This document shows, in pieces, positions 43,906 through 51,522 of a DNA stretch of 64,000 bases. The stretch is from JAUILA01 sp050289805 (lineage in GTDB: Bacteria > Bacteroidota > Bacteroidia > Cytophagales > Cyclobacteriaceae), in NCBI GenBank assembly GCA_050289805.1, contig JBNKGL010000001.1, forward strand, positions 273,543 to 337,542, read 5' to 3'. Under the pieces are notes generated by a model. It ran no database searches. It had not been told where the DNA came from and saw only the letters and a list, made by a program, of their open reading frames with translations. Both the position numbers and the translations under genes were made by a program. The stretch's first letter is position 1; each line of letters begins with the position of its first letter.

Positions 43906-45615
43906 TCACTCACTCATCTTCGGCGCCTCATAATCCCCTCCCTGGTGTAATGTGAGGCTAACAACTTTGCCGGATGCATCCTTATTGAAGGTGATCTGTG
44001 CATCAACGATCTTACTGTAAAATTTGGATTCTGAGGAAGCAAACAGCTCACTTTTGTTTTGTCCGGTTGGATGAATAAATAGTTGATCGTCTTCACTCAG
44101 AATCTGTAAAATGAAGTCAGCATCCAATTCGTAGTTGCCGACAAAGGCATTAAGTTGTTCTTCAGAAAGTTTGATTTCAGGAACTAAATTACTTGTATCA
44201 ACACCTAATGATTCCAGCACGTCGATACCATTTTGATTATTTGGATTCATTGTCACCGAAACTTTATAATTTTCAATTGATCCGGTGGTGTCCCCGCTAA
44301 CCAATAGCCCTTCTGCATAACTATCATAGGCATTACCTGAATTTGGCCTTAATTCCGTATTCAGTTTGAATAATTTTAAAGCAGTTTGAATGTCATCATC
44401 CCGGAGGTAGGTATATCCTAACGTATTAATGCCTTGCTCATCGTATTCATTTCTATCAGCTTTATCTGCATAACGATTCTTCATTTCTTCGACCGCCTTG
44501 TCAATTCCTTCACTTTCAATGAGTGCGGAAATCTGAATGGCCAACGGAATTTCCGGTAGTTCGAAGTCCTCTTTCGCCAGAATATTATCCAGCGCGGTAT
44601 TGATCTCCTGCATCGCGAACGAATTGCCTTTATTTGTCAACAGTATGAACGCATTACCCGTATCCAGGTACCGTCTGATGTAGGTTCTGTACCCGGATAA
44701 TCCCCCGGAATGTTGTACAAAATGTTTCTTTTGATTGATTCCCCAGCCAAATCCATAGTTCGATGTATCTCCGGAAGTGAGAATATAAGGCTGAAACGCT
44801 TCATTCATCGTTTCCATGGAAACCAGTTTGTATTCCTTTAACCCCTGGTCCCATTTAAATAAATCGTCGATGTTGGAATAGATACCGCCATCCCCTGTTG
44901 TAAAAATGTCATAGTCATCCAATTCTCCGGCTGCATTGTACCCAACAGCTCTGTTATTTACCGCGGGTTCCGACAGATCATAAACGAGGGATTGATTCAT
45001 TTCCAACGGAGTAAAAACATTCGTTTTCATAAACTCGTGAAACGGTTCCCCGCTAGCCTTTTCTACGATCATAGAGAGCATAACATAACCGCCATTACTG
45101 TAGGAATATTGAGTTCCGGGTTCAAAGTCTAATTCTTCCTGTTCGATCAGAACCTTATAAACGTCATCATTTTTTACACCAGGTTCGTAGGCACCTAGTC
45201 TGAAATAGTCAGGGATTCCCGACGTGTGCGTCAACATGTGTCTGATCGTAATCTTATCTGCGTAGTCAGGAAAATCAGGAAAATAATCAGAAAGTTTATC
45301 CTCATAGGATAGCTTTCCTTTTTCTTTCAGAATCATAATGGCCATGGCGGTAAACTGTTTTGAAACTGATGCCAGGTAAAAGGAAGATTCAGGCTTTAAC
45401 AGCTCGCTATTATCAAAATCAGCATATCCAAAAGCGTTTCTGTAAGCGATGTTGTTATTCTGAGAAACCAGTATCGTTCCGTTGAACAGGCCATTTTCAT
45501 GGGAGAAATTCATCAGCGAGTCGATGTTGTCGGCGATTGAACTGTCCTGAGGGGTGGGCGTATTACATCCGATAACAACAACGGTTAAAAATAACAAAGG
45601 GAATAATTTTTTCAT
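43906..45615 (-). CDS. Serine hydrolase (beta-lactamase/penicillin-binding fold) lipoprotein with TPR-like and C-terminal domains
   Basis: 569 residues from the ATG at 45615, with lipobox Cys17 (VVVIGC). Catalytic SxxK is Ser83-Lys86 (ASVSKQF), YxN is YSNGGY, and the third motif is HSGGLSG. After the catalytic domain (to about 345) come TPR-like helices (NTLGYTYLRDDDIQTALKLF) and a DUF3471-like beta domain. Class C beta-lactamase homologues of this kind are mostly esterases or D-amino-peptidases, not resistance enzymes. Single gene. Confidence 0.9.
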   Translation of the reverse strand: MKKLFPLLFLTVVVIGCNTPTPQDSSIADNIDSLMNFSHENGLFNGTILVSQNNNIAYRNAFGYADFDNSELLKPESSFYLASVSKQFTAMAIMILKEKGKLSYEDKLSDYFPDFPDYADKITIRHMLTHTSGIPDYFRLGAYEPGVKNDDVYKVLIEQEELDFEPGTQYSYSNGGYVMLSMIVEKASGEPFHEFMKTNVFTPLEMNQSLVYDLSEPAVNNRAVGYNAAGELDDYDIFTTGDGGIYSNIDDLFKWDQGLKEYKLVSMETMNEAFQPYILTSGDTSNYGFGWGINQKKHFVQHSGGLSGYRTYIRRYLDTGNAFILLTNKGNSFAMQEINTALDNILAKEDFELPEIPLAIQISALIESEGIDKAVEEMKNRYADKADRNEYDEQGINTLGYTYLRDDDIQTALKLFKLNTELRPNSGNAYDSYAEGLLVSGDTTGSIENYKVSVTMNPNNQNGIDVLESLGVDTSNLVPEIKLSEEQLNAFVGNYELDADFILQILSEDDQLFIHPTGQNKSELFASSESKFYSKIVDAQITFNKDASGKVVSLTLHQGGDYEAPKMSE

Positions 45616-45717
45616 ATTGAGGGGGTTAGCGGGTGAAATTAACAAAAACTGGCATTGATAAAAACATTTGTATGGTAAGACTGCTATAGCTCTCTGCTCA
45701 TTTGATCCGGCATGTTT

Positions 45718-46077
45718 TTAGTAAGTAATAAATTCAATTACTACTTCCAATGATCCTTTGGTTACATTCATTGGATTGTATTGAAATATATAATCAGGTG
45801 AGTACCAATCACCGCTTCGAATAGTTGTATCTACCTTGCCAGGTGGTATAAAATAGTAAGGTTCAACTTTTGCGGTGGCATTAATATAACCGATAATATG
45901 TAGATGTAGTTTGTCAACAAATTCGTCTTCCCTGATCTCTACTAAGACTTCTTCCTCCAAAGGTTTCGAGGTGTCATTTATAATAATGGTCGCTGTATGG
46001 TTTGGAGTGCACGAAAAGCAAAACAATACTGTTAAAAGTATTAATGATGGGAAATTGATTTTATAATTGAATCTCAT
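45718..46077 (-). CDS. Small lipoprotein, uncharacterised
   Basis: 119 residues. Signal sequence with a lipobox Cys23 (LLTVLFCFSC). The mature part is beta-rich (TATIIINDTSKPLEEEVLVE) with no recognised family. First of a series of small envelope genes on the same strand that runs to 50.3 kb. Confidence 0.6.
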   Translation of the reverse strand: MRFNYKINFPSLILLTVLFCFSCTPNHTATIIINDTSKPLEEEVLVEIREDEFVDKLHLHIIGYINATAKVEPYYFIPPGKVDTTIRSGDWYSPDYIFQYNPMNVTKGSLEVVIEFITY

Positions 46078-46119
46078 AGACGATTATAATATGCGGCCTG
46101 AAGGATTTGGCTGTAATTT

Positions 46120-46131
46120 AGCACCGGTGCT
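46120..46131. repeat. 12-bp perfect palindrome between two orphan genes
   Basis: AGCACCGGTGCT is a perfect palindrome in the gap between two orphan genes (46078-46227). It may be an operator or a hairpin element; nothing else in the gap is recognised. Confidence 0.3.
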
Positions 46132-46227
46132 TTGATGCCTTATTACACATGAGCCACCCGAAAATTGTAAAAAGGACAATCCATGGGTAGCCCGCCAACT
46201 CGTTTCGTTGATATTAGGCCAAGTCTT

Positions 46228-46698
46228 TTAAAAAAGGAATATGCGCCACCAGCTTGTCTTAACTTGTGGGACATCTTTCACTACCTGACCATATTGTCTT
46301 TCCTTATTTATATTTGAGTATTTACTTATCACAAAATTGTATTTAGGTTTGATTTTGCTAACCTGTATAATTAACAGGTCCCCTTTTTTGCGGGGTAGGT
46401 GTTTTCCTTTGCTATAATCATATTCACTGTAATAAGTTTTTCCGTCAAACTCGAAGTCATAATGGATTTTGGCTGGATTTACTTTTGTTACTCTACCAAC
46501 GGTAATCAGACAATTACCATTTAATAGTCTGTTCTTATGGACTGAAAATGGAATCAATACCACGGAAATAACAACTACAAAAATCAGGATCGATTTCCTT
46601 TCATTTTTCTTCGACCTATGAAGTTCATTATGTTGATCAATCGGATTTTTCAAAAGTGAAAATTCAAGATAAGTATTACCTTCAGACAGTATAATCAA
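46228..46698 (-). CDS. Uncharacterised membrane protein
   Basis: 156 residues. Probably starts at TTG (46698), overlapping the stop of the upstream gene by 17 bases; no in-frame ATG lies downstream. One membrane span (about 36-54, SILIFVVVISVVLIPF) then a small soluble domain with GNCLITVGRVTKV and FDGKTYYSEYDY, a pattern seen in DUF3592-like proteins. Unknown role. Confidence 0.55.
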   Translation of the reverse strand: MIILSEGNTYLEFSLLKNPIDQHNELHRSKKNERKSILIFVVVISVVLIPFSVHKNRLLNGNCLITVGRVTKVNPAKIHYDFEFDGKTYYSEYDYSKGKHLPRKKGDLLIIQVSKIKPKYNFVISKYSNINKERQYGQVVKDVPQVKTSWWRIFLF

Positions 46699-47164
46699 TC
46701 CTGTTCTTCTTAACTATTGTCAATTTTAATTCGTCCTTCCATGTCTTAGTAATTACTACATGAAGCAAAAAACTTTGCCCCTGGTCCGTCCTAACGTGTA
46801 CCATTCTCTCATTTCGAGCTTTATAATTGAAGCGATCAATCGGTGTCCCGTTAACCAATATTGTCGGCGCAAATTCAAGATTTTCAAGGATTTCTCCCAT
46901 GTTCAACGGTCTCTCATTTACAAATTCGTACCCTTCTTTTGATAATTTGCCTTCTATTAATGATCTAAAGACTTTTCCCCTTTGATATTTTCCGATCAAT
47001 TTGAACCCAAGTATTGCCGATCCGATCATCGCAGTTGGGAAAAAAATGTGAATATAGTCCTTCGAAATTATCCCATTGTTCATGAGAGAAATTGTCCCAA
47101 AGATTAGGAGCAATAAACCAGTGAAAATTCCCAGCTGTATCAAAATGACTTTCTTCTCAAACAT
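46682..47164 (-). CDS. Uncharacterised two-helix membrane protein
   Basis: 160 residues. Two N-terminal membrane spans (about 8-29 and 38-58) with the loop SLMNNGIISKDYIHIFFP, then a cytoplasmic basic region and a soluble C-terminus. No family recognised. Overlaps the next gene by 17 bases, suggesting co-translation. Confidence 0.6.
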   Translation of the reverse strand: MFEKKVILIQLGIFTGLLLLIFGTISLMNNGIISKDYIHIFFPTAMIGSAILGFKLIGKYQRGKVFRSLIEGKLSKEGYEFVNERPLNMGEILENLEFAPTILVNGTPIDRFNYKARNERMVHVRTDQGQSFLLHVVITKTWKDELKLTIVKKNRIDYTV

Positions 47165-47211
47165 TGTCCCAGATTAAATTACCGTTCACGGAAAGGTATA
47201 TCAGGGCGCGT

Positions 47212-47751
47212 TTATTTAAAACGGTCATAAATATTTAATGCAAAAAGTGAGTAAAGGTTTACCACAATGTAGGAGCGTGTAGCTGTTGATTTTAATTCAT
47301 TCTGACTGAAAGTGTCAGTTAATGCACCTGCAATAATTCCAGGGCTGACAGCCATTAGCTCTGTTGTCTCGATTATTTCAACTAATTCTGGTGACTCATT
47401 AATCTCTTTGAGGCATTTGTTAAATGCACCCGCTGAGTTGATAACATATTCATCACCTCTTAAAATGTAAAATTCACTGAACACTTCCTTTTCCTTGATG
47501 CTCTGCAGAAATTCCATGCCGTCTGTGTCAATAAAAAATTCAGGAGGGAGAGCAAATTCTTTCATGTCATTTAGAAATCTGACGTAATCGGTCTCACCAT
47601 ACTCTTGTATCAATTGAGATTCAAAGTCAGATATCATCCTATTTAACACTTGTTCTTCATCAGACGATAAACATTCTAGTTTGATGTCACTGGAATTGCT
47701 TTGTGAAAATCCACAAGCTGATAGAAGTATAAATATTGTTATTAGTCGCAT
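47212..47751 (-). CDS. Small lipoprotein, uncharacterised
   Basis: 179 residues. Lipobox at Cys13 (FILLSACG). Mature part helical and acidic: LNRMISDFESQLIQEYGE, EFALPPEFFIDTDGMEFLQSI. No family recognised. Lies between two membrane-protein genes on the same strand. Confidence 0.62.
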   Translation of the reverse strand: MRLITIFILLSACGFSQSNSSDIKLECLSSDEEQVLNRMISDFESQLIQEYGETDYVRFLNDMKEFALPPEFFIDTDGMEFLQSIKEKEVFSEFYILRGDEYVINSAGAFNKCLKEINESPELVEIIETTELMAVSPGIIAGALTDTFSQNELKSTATRSYIVVNLYSLFALNIYDRFK

Positions 47752-47813
47752 TTCTTCTTAGGGATTCATTTGAATTTCACCTGACTCTTAAGGTAATAAT
47801 CGAAGCTCTGATT

Positions 47814-48344
47814 TCATTCAAAATGTTGAGTGGCGTAATGTTTATTTTTAAGTTCTGTTAATATCTGCTCGGCTTCTTCCTTGTCAATCTGTTTTCCAAT
47901 TATTTTCTTTTTACGGCCATATAGAAATTGAACGTGAATATTTGAAAATCCAAACATAGCTGTTCCGGCGGACCCAAATGAGTTAGAGTTATCTGCAATT
48001 TTGAATTCCCCGAGTTTAGATTTTTTATACTTTATTGAATCCTTTAAAAACCAAACACATTTTGTATGTCTTATAAAGATATTATTGATTTCAATAACCT
48101 CATATCCAAGAATTGCCCAGTAAAAATTGAAGAAGGTGTGATAGGCTCCCCAGAAAAAGAGCCCTAAAAATAAGGTAAAAAATAAATTGAAATCACTTTT
48201 AATTATTTGGTCAATTGACTGAATAAACACAATCACGAAGCCAGCAAGCATAAACGTGACAAATACGGCAATTCCTGTAGGTTTGTAACCTGGTGTGATT
48301 GTTAATATAGATGATTCCCCCTGTATTCTCTTTTGTATATTCAT
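47814..48344 (-). CDS. Uncharacterised membrane protein, YcxB/PH-like
   Basis: 176 residues. Two membrane segments (about 22-43 and 54-75) separated by a short loop, then a beta-rich C-terminal domain with NNIFIRHTKCVWFLKDS and KKIIGKQIDKEEAEQILTEL, reminiscent of bacterial PH-like (YcxB/DUF304-type) domains. No closer identification possible. Confidence 0.6.
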   Translation of the reverse strand: MNIQKRIQGESSILTITPGYKPTGIAVFVTFMLAGFVIVFIQSIDQIIKSDFNLFFTLFLGLFFWGAYHTFFNFYWAILGYEVIEINNIFIRHTKCVWFLKDSIKYKKSKLGEFKIADNSNSFGSAGTAMFGFSNIHVQFLYGRKKKIIGKQIDKEEAEQILTELKNKHYATQHFE

Positions 48345-48454
48345 TCTTGTTTTATACTAGCTAGTGTAATTAGCTTTTATTTAGATCATTTGAATTTATC
48401 TCATTCATCGATAAATCAATGATTTCCGGGTATTTTGATAAGCTGATTCATATT

Positions 48455-48766
48455 TCATTTCTCTTTCGTGTTTTCTATTTCAGTCGCCAATGCATCCCAA
48501 ATGTTCAGAATTATATTATTAGTTCGAGATTTCGCCTTTGCTATTAAAGCAGTACCTTCATTCGTCATGTGATACATCTTTCCTGTTCTCTTAACTAATC
48601 CGTTTTTCGCAAGCCAAGACAAAGATCCATGAAGTTCCTTATGAGTTGGAATGGCCTTGTTTATTCCATCTGCAATTTGTGAGATTGATTCAATGTTTGC
48701 CGGCTCCTTTTCTGTGGCATACGACGTTGCTAACAAAATCCACGATATGACGGTGTTCTCGTTCAT
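48455..48766 (-). CDS. Small winged-helix-like protein
   Basis: 103 residues, no signal sequence. Pattern ADGINKAIPTHKELHGSLSWLAKNGLVKRTGKMYHMTNEGTAL fits a winged helix (helix-turn-helix plus wing, like PadR/MarR helpers) that could bind DNA or act as an adaptor. Its start overlaps the stop of the upstream lipoprotein gene by four bases (ATGA), so it is co-translated with an envelope protein. Confidence 0.62.
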   Translation of the reverse strand: MNENTVISWILLATSYATEKEPANIESISQIADGINKAIPTHKELHGSLSWLAKNGLVKRTGKMYHMTNEGTALIAKAKSRTNNIILNIWDALATEIENTKEK

Positions 48767-49218
48767 AGGATTTTGTAGGATGCAGCCGATTCAATCCATT
48801 CACCTTTGGGTTCATGCATATTAATATGAAGTTCAGGTGCCTTCAAATGAAGCTCGATATGTACTGGTCCATTTATTAACCAATTCTGGTTTTCATATCG
48901 AGCGGTAATAACGATAATGTCAGTGGTAATTGAGTCTCCGACAATTTCATTATCAAGCTTAATAACAGCAGATTTATCTTCTCTTTCAGAATCGATAAAT
49001 TTTAAAACTGTCCCCTTTATTGAGTTTGTTTTAGGATTTTGTAAGTATCGAGGTTCGTCATCATATCCTCCAAACAGTTCAATCCGATCACCAACTGTTA
49101 GTTCCTTTTGTTGTTGTTCCATCGGTTGTGAGTTCGTTTCCGTTTGCCCCAATTCACCCCGTTGACCGCAACTCCAAATTAATGTGCCGATAAGAATGTT
49201 CATAAGTATATTTTTCAT
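48763..49218 (-). CDS. Small lipoprotein, uncharacterised
   Basis: 151 residues. Lipobox at Cys17 (LIGTLIWSCG), then a polar Gln/Glu-rich linker and a small beta domain: DRIELFGGYDDEPRYLQNP, GTVLKFIDSEREDKSAVIKL. Ends with MHEPKGEWIESAASY. No family recognised. Four-base overlap with the winged-helix gene. Confidence 0.6.
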   Translation of the reverse strand: MKNILMNILIGTLIWSCGQRGELGQTETNSQPMEQQQKELTVGDRIELFGGYDDEPRYLQNPKTNSIKGTVLKFIDSEREDKSAVIKLDNEIVGDSITTDIIVITARYENQNWLINGPVHIELHLKAPELHINMHEPKGEWIESAASYKIL

Positions 49219-49339
49219 ACTATTCTGTGTATTGCAAATGAAGCGCGGCTACTTTAATTTCCAGTATCAGTATCAAGTTTTCCAAAAAAAATTTTGTCGT
49301 TTTCCAGCCCATATGAGGCCTGGCCAAAGGTTATTCAAC

Positions 49340-49807
49340 CTACACCTTGTTGAGCATCATATAGATCCCAAAAATTCCACCAAGTATTCCAAGTGCCCAA
49401 AAGAGCTTCACTTTCATGATCTCAAATTTTTCATTTCCCTTTTCCTTTTGAGTAATCATTCCTGGGTGGTCAACTAATTTTTCAGCTCCACCTCTGAAGT
49501 ACATCCAATAGGAGCCAATTATCCATAAGAAGATTATCGATAGATGAAAGATTGTTACAATTGGGTTTATTTGTTTTGGGTTGAAGAATTCGTCAATACT
49601 TTTTGTTATTCCCGTTAACATTCCTATTCCCATAATTGCCCAAGGAATGTTGGCATAAATCAGCCATCCCTTAATTAGTTTGTGGTAGCCATCTTTTCGT
49701 TCCGGTTTTTCAGCTATGTATTTCTTTGAATTTGATTTCCAAATAAGACCATTGGCGATTGTAACTACAATGAAGATAATCCAAAGGTGATTGATGATTG
49801 CAGGCAT
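49340..49807 (-). CDS. Uncharacterised four-helix membrane protein
   Basis: 155 residues with four predicted membrane spans: about 5-23, 48-66, 83-102 and 135-153. Loops are short and the protein lacks conserved charged residues typical of transporters. No family recognised. One base separates it from the upstream gene at 49809, so they form a pair. Confidence 0.6.
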   Translation of the reverse strand: MPAIINHLWIIFIVVTIANGLIWKSNSKKYIAEKPERKDGYHKLIKGWLIYANIPWAIMGIGMLTGITKSIDEFFNPKQINPIVTIFHLSIIFLWIIGSYWMYFRGGAEKLVDHPGMITQKEKGNEKFEIMKVKLFWALGILGGIFGIYMMLNKV

Positions 49808-49808
49808 A

Positions 49809-50306
49809 TTATTCTTTTAGCTCAACTTTTAAAATTCTATTCTCACCATTTAGGTTTATATAAGACAGCTTTACCTGTTGTCCGTTTCGCCTTAAAGGTC
49901 CGCCATGTGAAGCTGTATTGTTGAAACTATAGACCAATTTGAAGTCTGAGTATTCAAAATAAACACCGTTTATTGTAAAACTTTCAACATCATGTCCGTT
50001 ATGTGGCATTGGGTGAAAATTTTCAATTAATCCTTCTACTACTTGATATTCATTATTCTCAAATATTTTTTGAATCCTATTTCTGTCTGCTAAACTGGAA
50101 GGAATTGTCAATAACAACACAATGAGAGCAAATCCGCTAAAAATGAATCCAAATATGATTGTAAACTTCCGCTTCGGAGATTTACTCTTGTTATATTTAA
50201 TGTTAAACCAGGAAACCCCAATTCCAATCACTAAAAATAGCAAAGGCATCAGGGTATTCATGTCAAAGCCCTTATCTGTAATTTCAAATACCGTTATATA
50301 GTCCAT
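49809..50306 (-). CDS. Uncharacterised membrane protein with soluble beta domain
   Basis: 165 residues from ATG 50306 (a second ATG at 50261 is possible). Two membrane spans (about 18-36 and 49-68) then a beta-rich domain with VVEGLIENFHPMPHNGHDVESF and FNNTASHGGPLRRNGQQVKL. The latter two patterns recur in a family of unknown function in Bacteroidota. First gene of the orphan series; divergent from ridA across a 202-base gap. Confidence 0.6.
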   Translation of the reverse strand: MDYITVFEITDKGFDMNTLMPLLFLVIGIGVSWFNIKYNKSKSPKRKFTIIFGFIFSGFALIVLLLTIPSSLADRNRIQKIFENNEYQVVEGLIENFHPMPHNGHDVESFTINGVYFEYSDFKLVYSFNNTASHGGPLRRNGQQVKLSYINLNGENRILKVELKE

Positions 50307-50508
50307 TAATTATTTTCATGTTTTCTCAATAGTTATTTACACTCTTTAATATCTTCATATTCAAAAAATTACAAGGTCAGGCTAAATTTGGCCATGAAAA
50401 TAGTACCCTTCAGCCTGTAAATTAAAATCCCTGAACATATTTAAATTTGTCATTATATATAAATTCGTTCCAGGTTTTATCTTGAAGTTTACAAATAAAT
50501 TTTAATCC

Positions 50509-50949
50509 ATGAAATATATTTCCCTGCTAATGATCTTCCTTGTTTTCGGATGTGTTCAGCCACCGAAACCGGAAGCTGTCTTCATCCAGACCGAGCAGCA
50601 TGCCAGCCGGAACCTGCCCTTTTCCCAGGCCGTACGCTATGGTGACCTGTTATTCGTCTCCGGTCAGATCGGTGATACCGAATCGGGTGAGCTGATCAAA
50701 GGAGGCATAGTTCCGGAGACTACCCAAACCATGCTCAACATTCAAAAAATCCTCGAAGCCAATGGTTCCTCCATGGGGAATGTAATCAAATGTACCTGCA
50801 TGCTGGCCGATATCGATGACTGGGCTCAAATGTCCAGTGCCTATGTGAAATTCTTCCCGAATCGTAAACCCGCGCGGAGCGCATTTGCAACCACAGGGCT
50901 CGCCATGGGAGCAAAGGTAGAAATAGAATGTATCGCTACGGTAGATTGA
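50509..50949 (+). CDS. RidA-family protein with lipoprotein signal
   Basis: 146 residues. Residues 21-146 are a complete YjgF/RidA domain, including the substrate Arg123 in RKPARSAF and the end VEIECIATVD. RidA proteins hydrolyse reactive enamines/imines from PLP enzymes in the cytosol. Here a signal sequence (MKYISLLMIFLVFGC) with lipid-attachment Cys15 precedes the domain, so the protein is exported and lipid-anchored. Substrate unknown. Stands alone and faces folK. Confidence 0.88.
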   Translation: MKYISLLMIFLVFGCVQPPKPEAVFIQTEQHASRNLPFSQAVRYGDLLFVSGQIGDTESGELIKGGIVPETTQTMLNIQKILEANGSSMGNVIKCTCMLADIDDWAQMSSAYVKFFPNRKPARSAFATTGLAMGAKVEIECIATVD

Positions 50950-50968
50950 TTATAGCGGGGAGGCAGGG

Positions 50969-51451
50969 TTAAAGCTTGCGCACCTCCAGTGGATCCGGGC
51001 ATTCTGCCAGCAGTGTCCGCTGATCTTTTTTCAGAACAGGATGGATGAAATCCCCGGCAATTTCGGCCAGCGGCTCCAGGGTGAACCGGCGTTCAGGAAT
51101 AAAAGGGTGGGGAATGCTGAGCGCATCGGTACGGATCACCTCGTCATTGTAGTACAAAATGTCAATATCAATGAGCCGGGGTCCCCATTTTTCGGTTCTC
51201 TTCCGGCCCATAGCCTCTTCGGTCTCCAGTATAATTTCCAGCAATTCCAGCGGGGGATGTTTGGTGAGAACCTGAATTACACAGTTTAAAAAATCATCCT
51301 GCGGTATTGGTCCCCATGCTGCCGTTTCGTACATTGATGAACGCTGAAGCACATACACCTGCCGTAACGCAAGTTGCTCTTCCGCCTCCCTGAAACGTTG
51401 AATTCGGTCACCGATATTGCAGCCTAAAAGTAGAAATATTCCGTCTGTCAT
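50969..51451 (-). CDS. folK: 2-amino-4-hydroxy-6-hydroxymethyldihydropteridine diphosphokinase
   Basis: 160 residues from the ATG at 51451 (MTDGIFLLLGCNIGDR). Transfers pyrophosphate from ATP in folate synthesis. Motifs seen: LLLGCNIGDR near the N-terminus, MYETAAWGPIPQDDFLNCV, and the Mg/ATP-binding GPRLIDIDILYYND. Other folate genes are not nearby. Divergent from sppA. Confidence 0.94.
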   Translation of the reverse strand: MTDGIFLLLGCNIGDRIQRFREAEEQLALRQVYVLQRSSMYETAAWGPIPQDDFLNCVIQVLTKHPPLELLEIILETEEAMGRKRTEKWGPRLIDIDILYYNDEVIRTDALSIPHPFIPERRFTLEPLAEIAGDFIHPVLKKDQRTLLAECPDPLEVRKL

Positions 51452-51522
51452 AATATTGGATAAATGTAAGAACAAACGAACGATGAAACGTTACTTTTGT
51501 AAACCTGAAGTTAGGCTTAATT

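Noticed and set aside
43906..45615. Serine hydrolase considered as a resistance beta-lactamase
   Set aside because: The SxxK/YxN fold is shared with esterases and peptidases; extra TPR-like and C-terminal domains argue against a dedicated beta-lactamase.
42592..50306. Small-gene series considered as an integron cassette array
   Set aside because: No attC-like repeats between genes and no integrase were found; several genes overlap, which cassettes do not.
33321..50306. Region considered as a prophage or integrated plasmid
   Set aside because: No integrase, structural phage, replication or transfer genes and no flanking repeats were seen.
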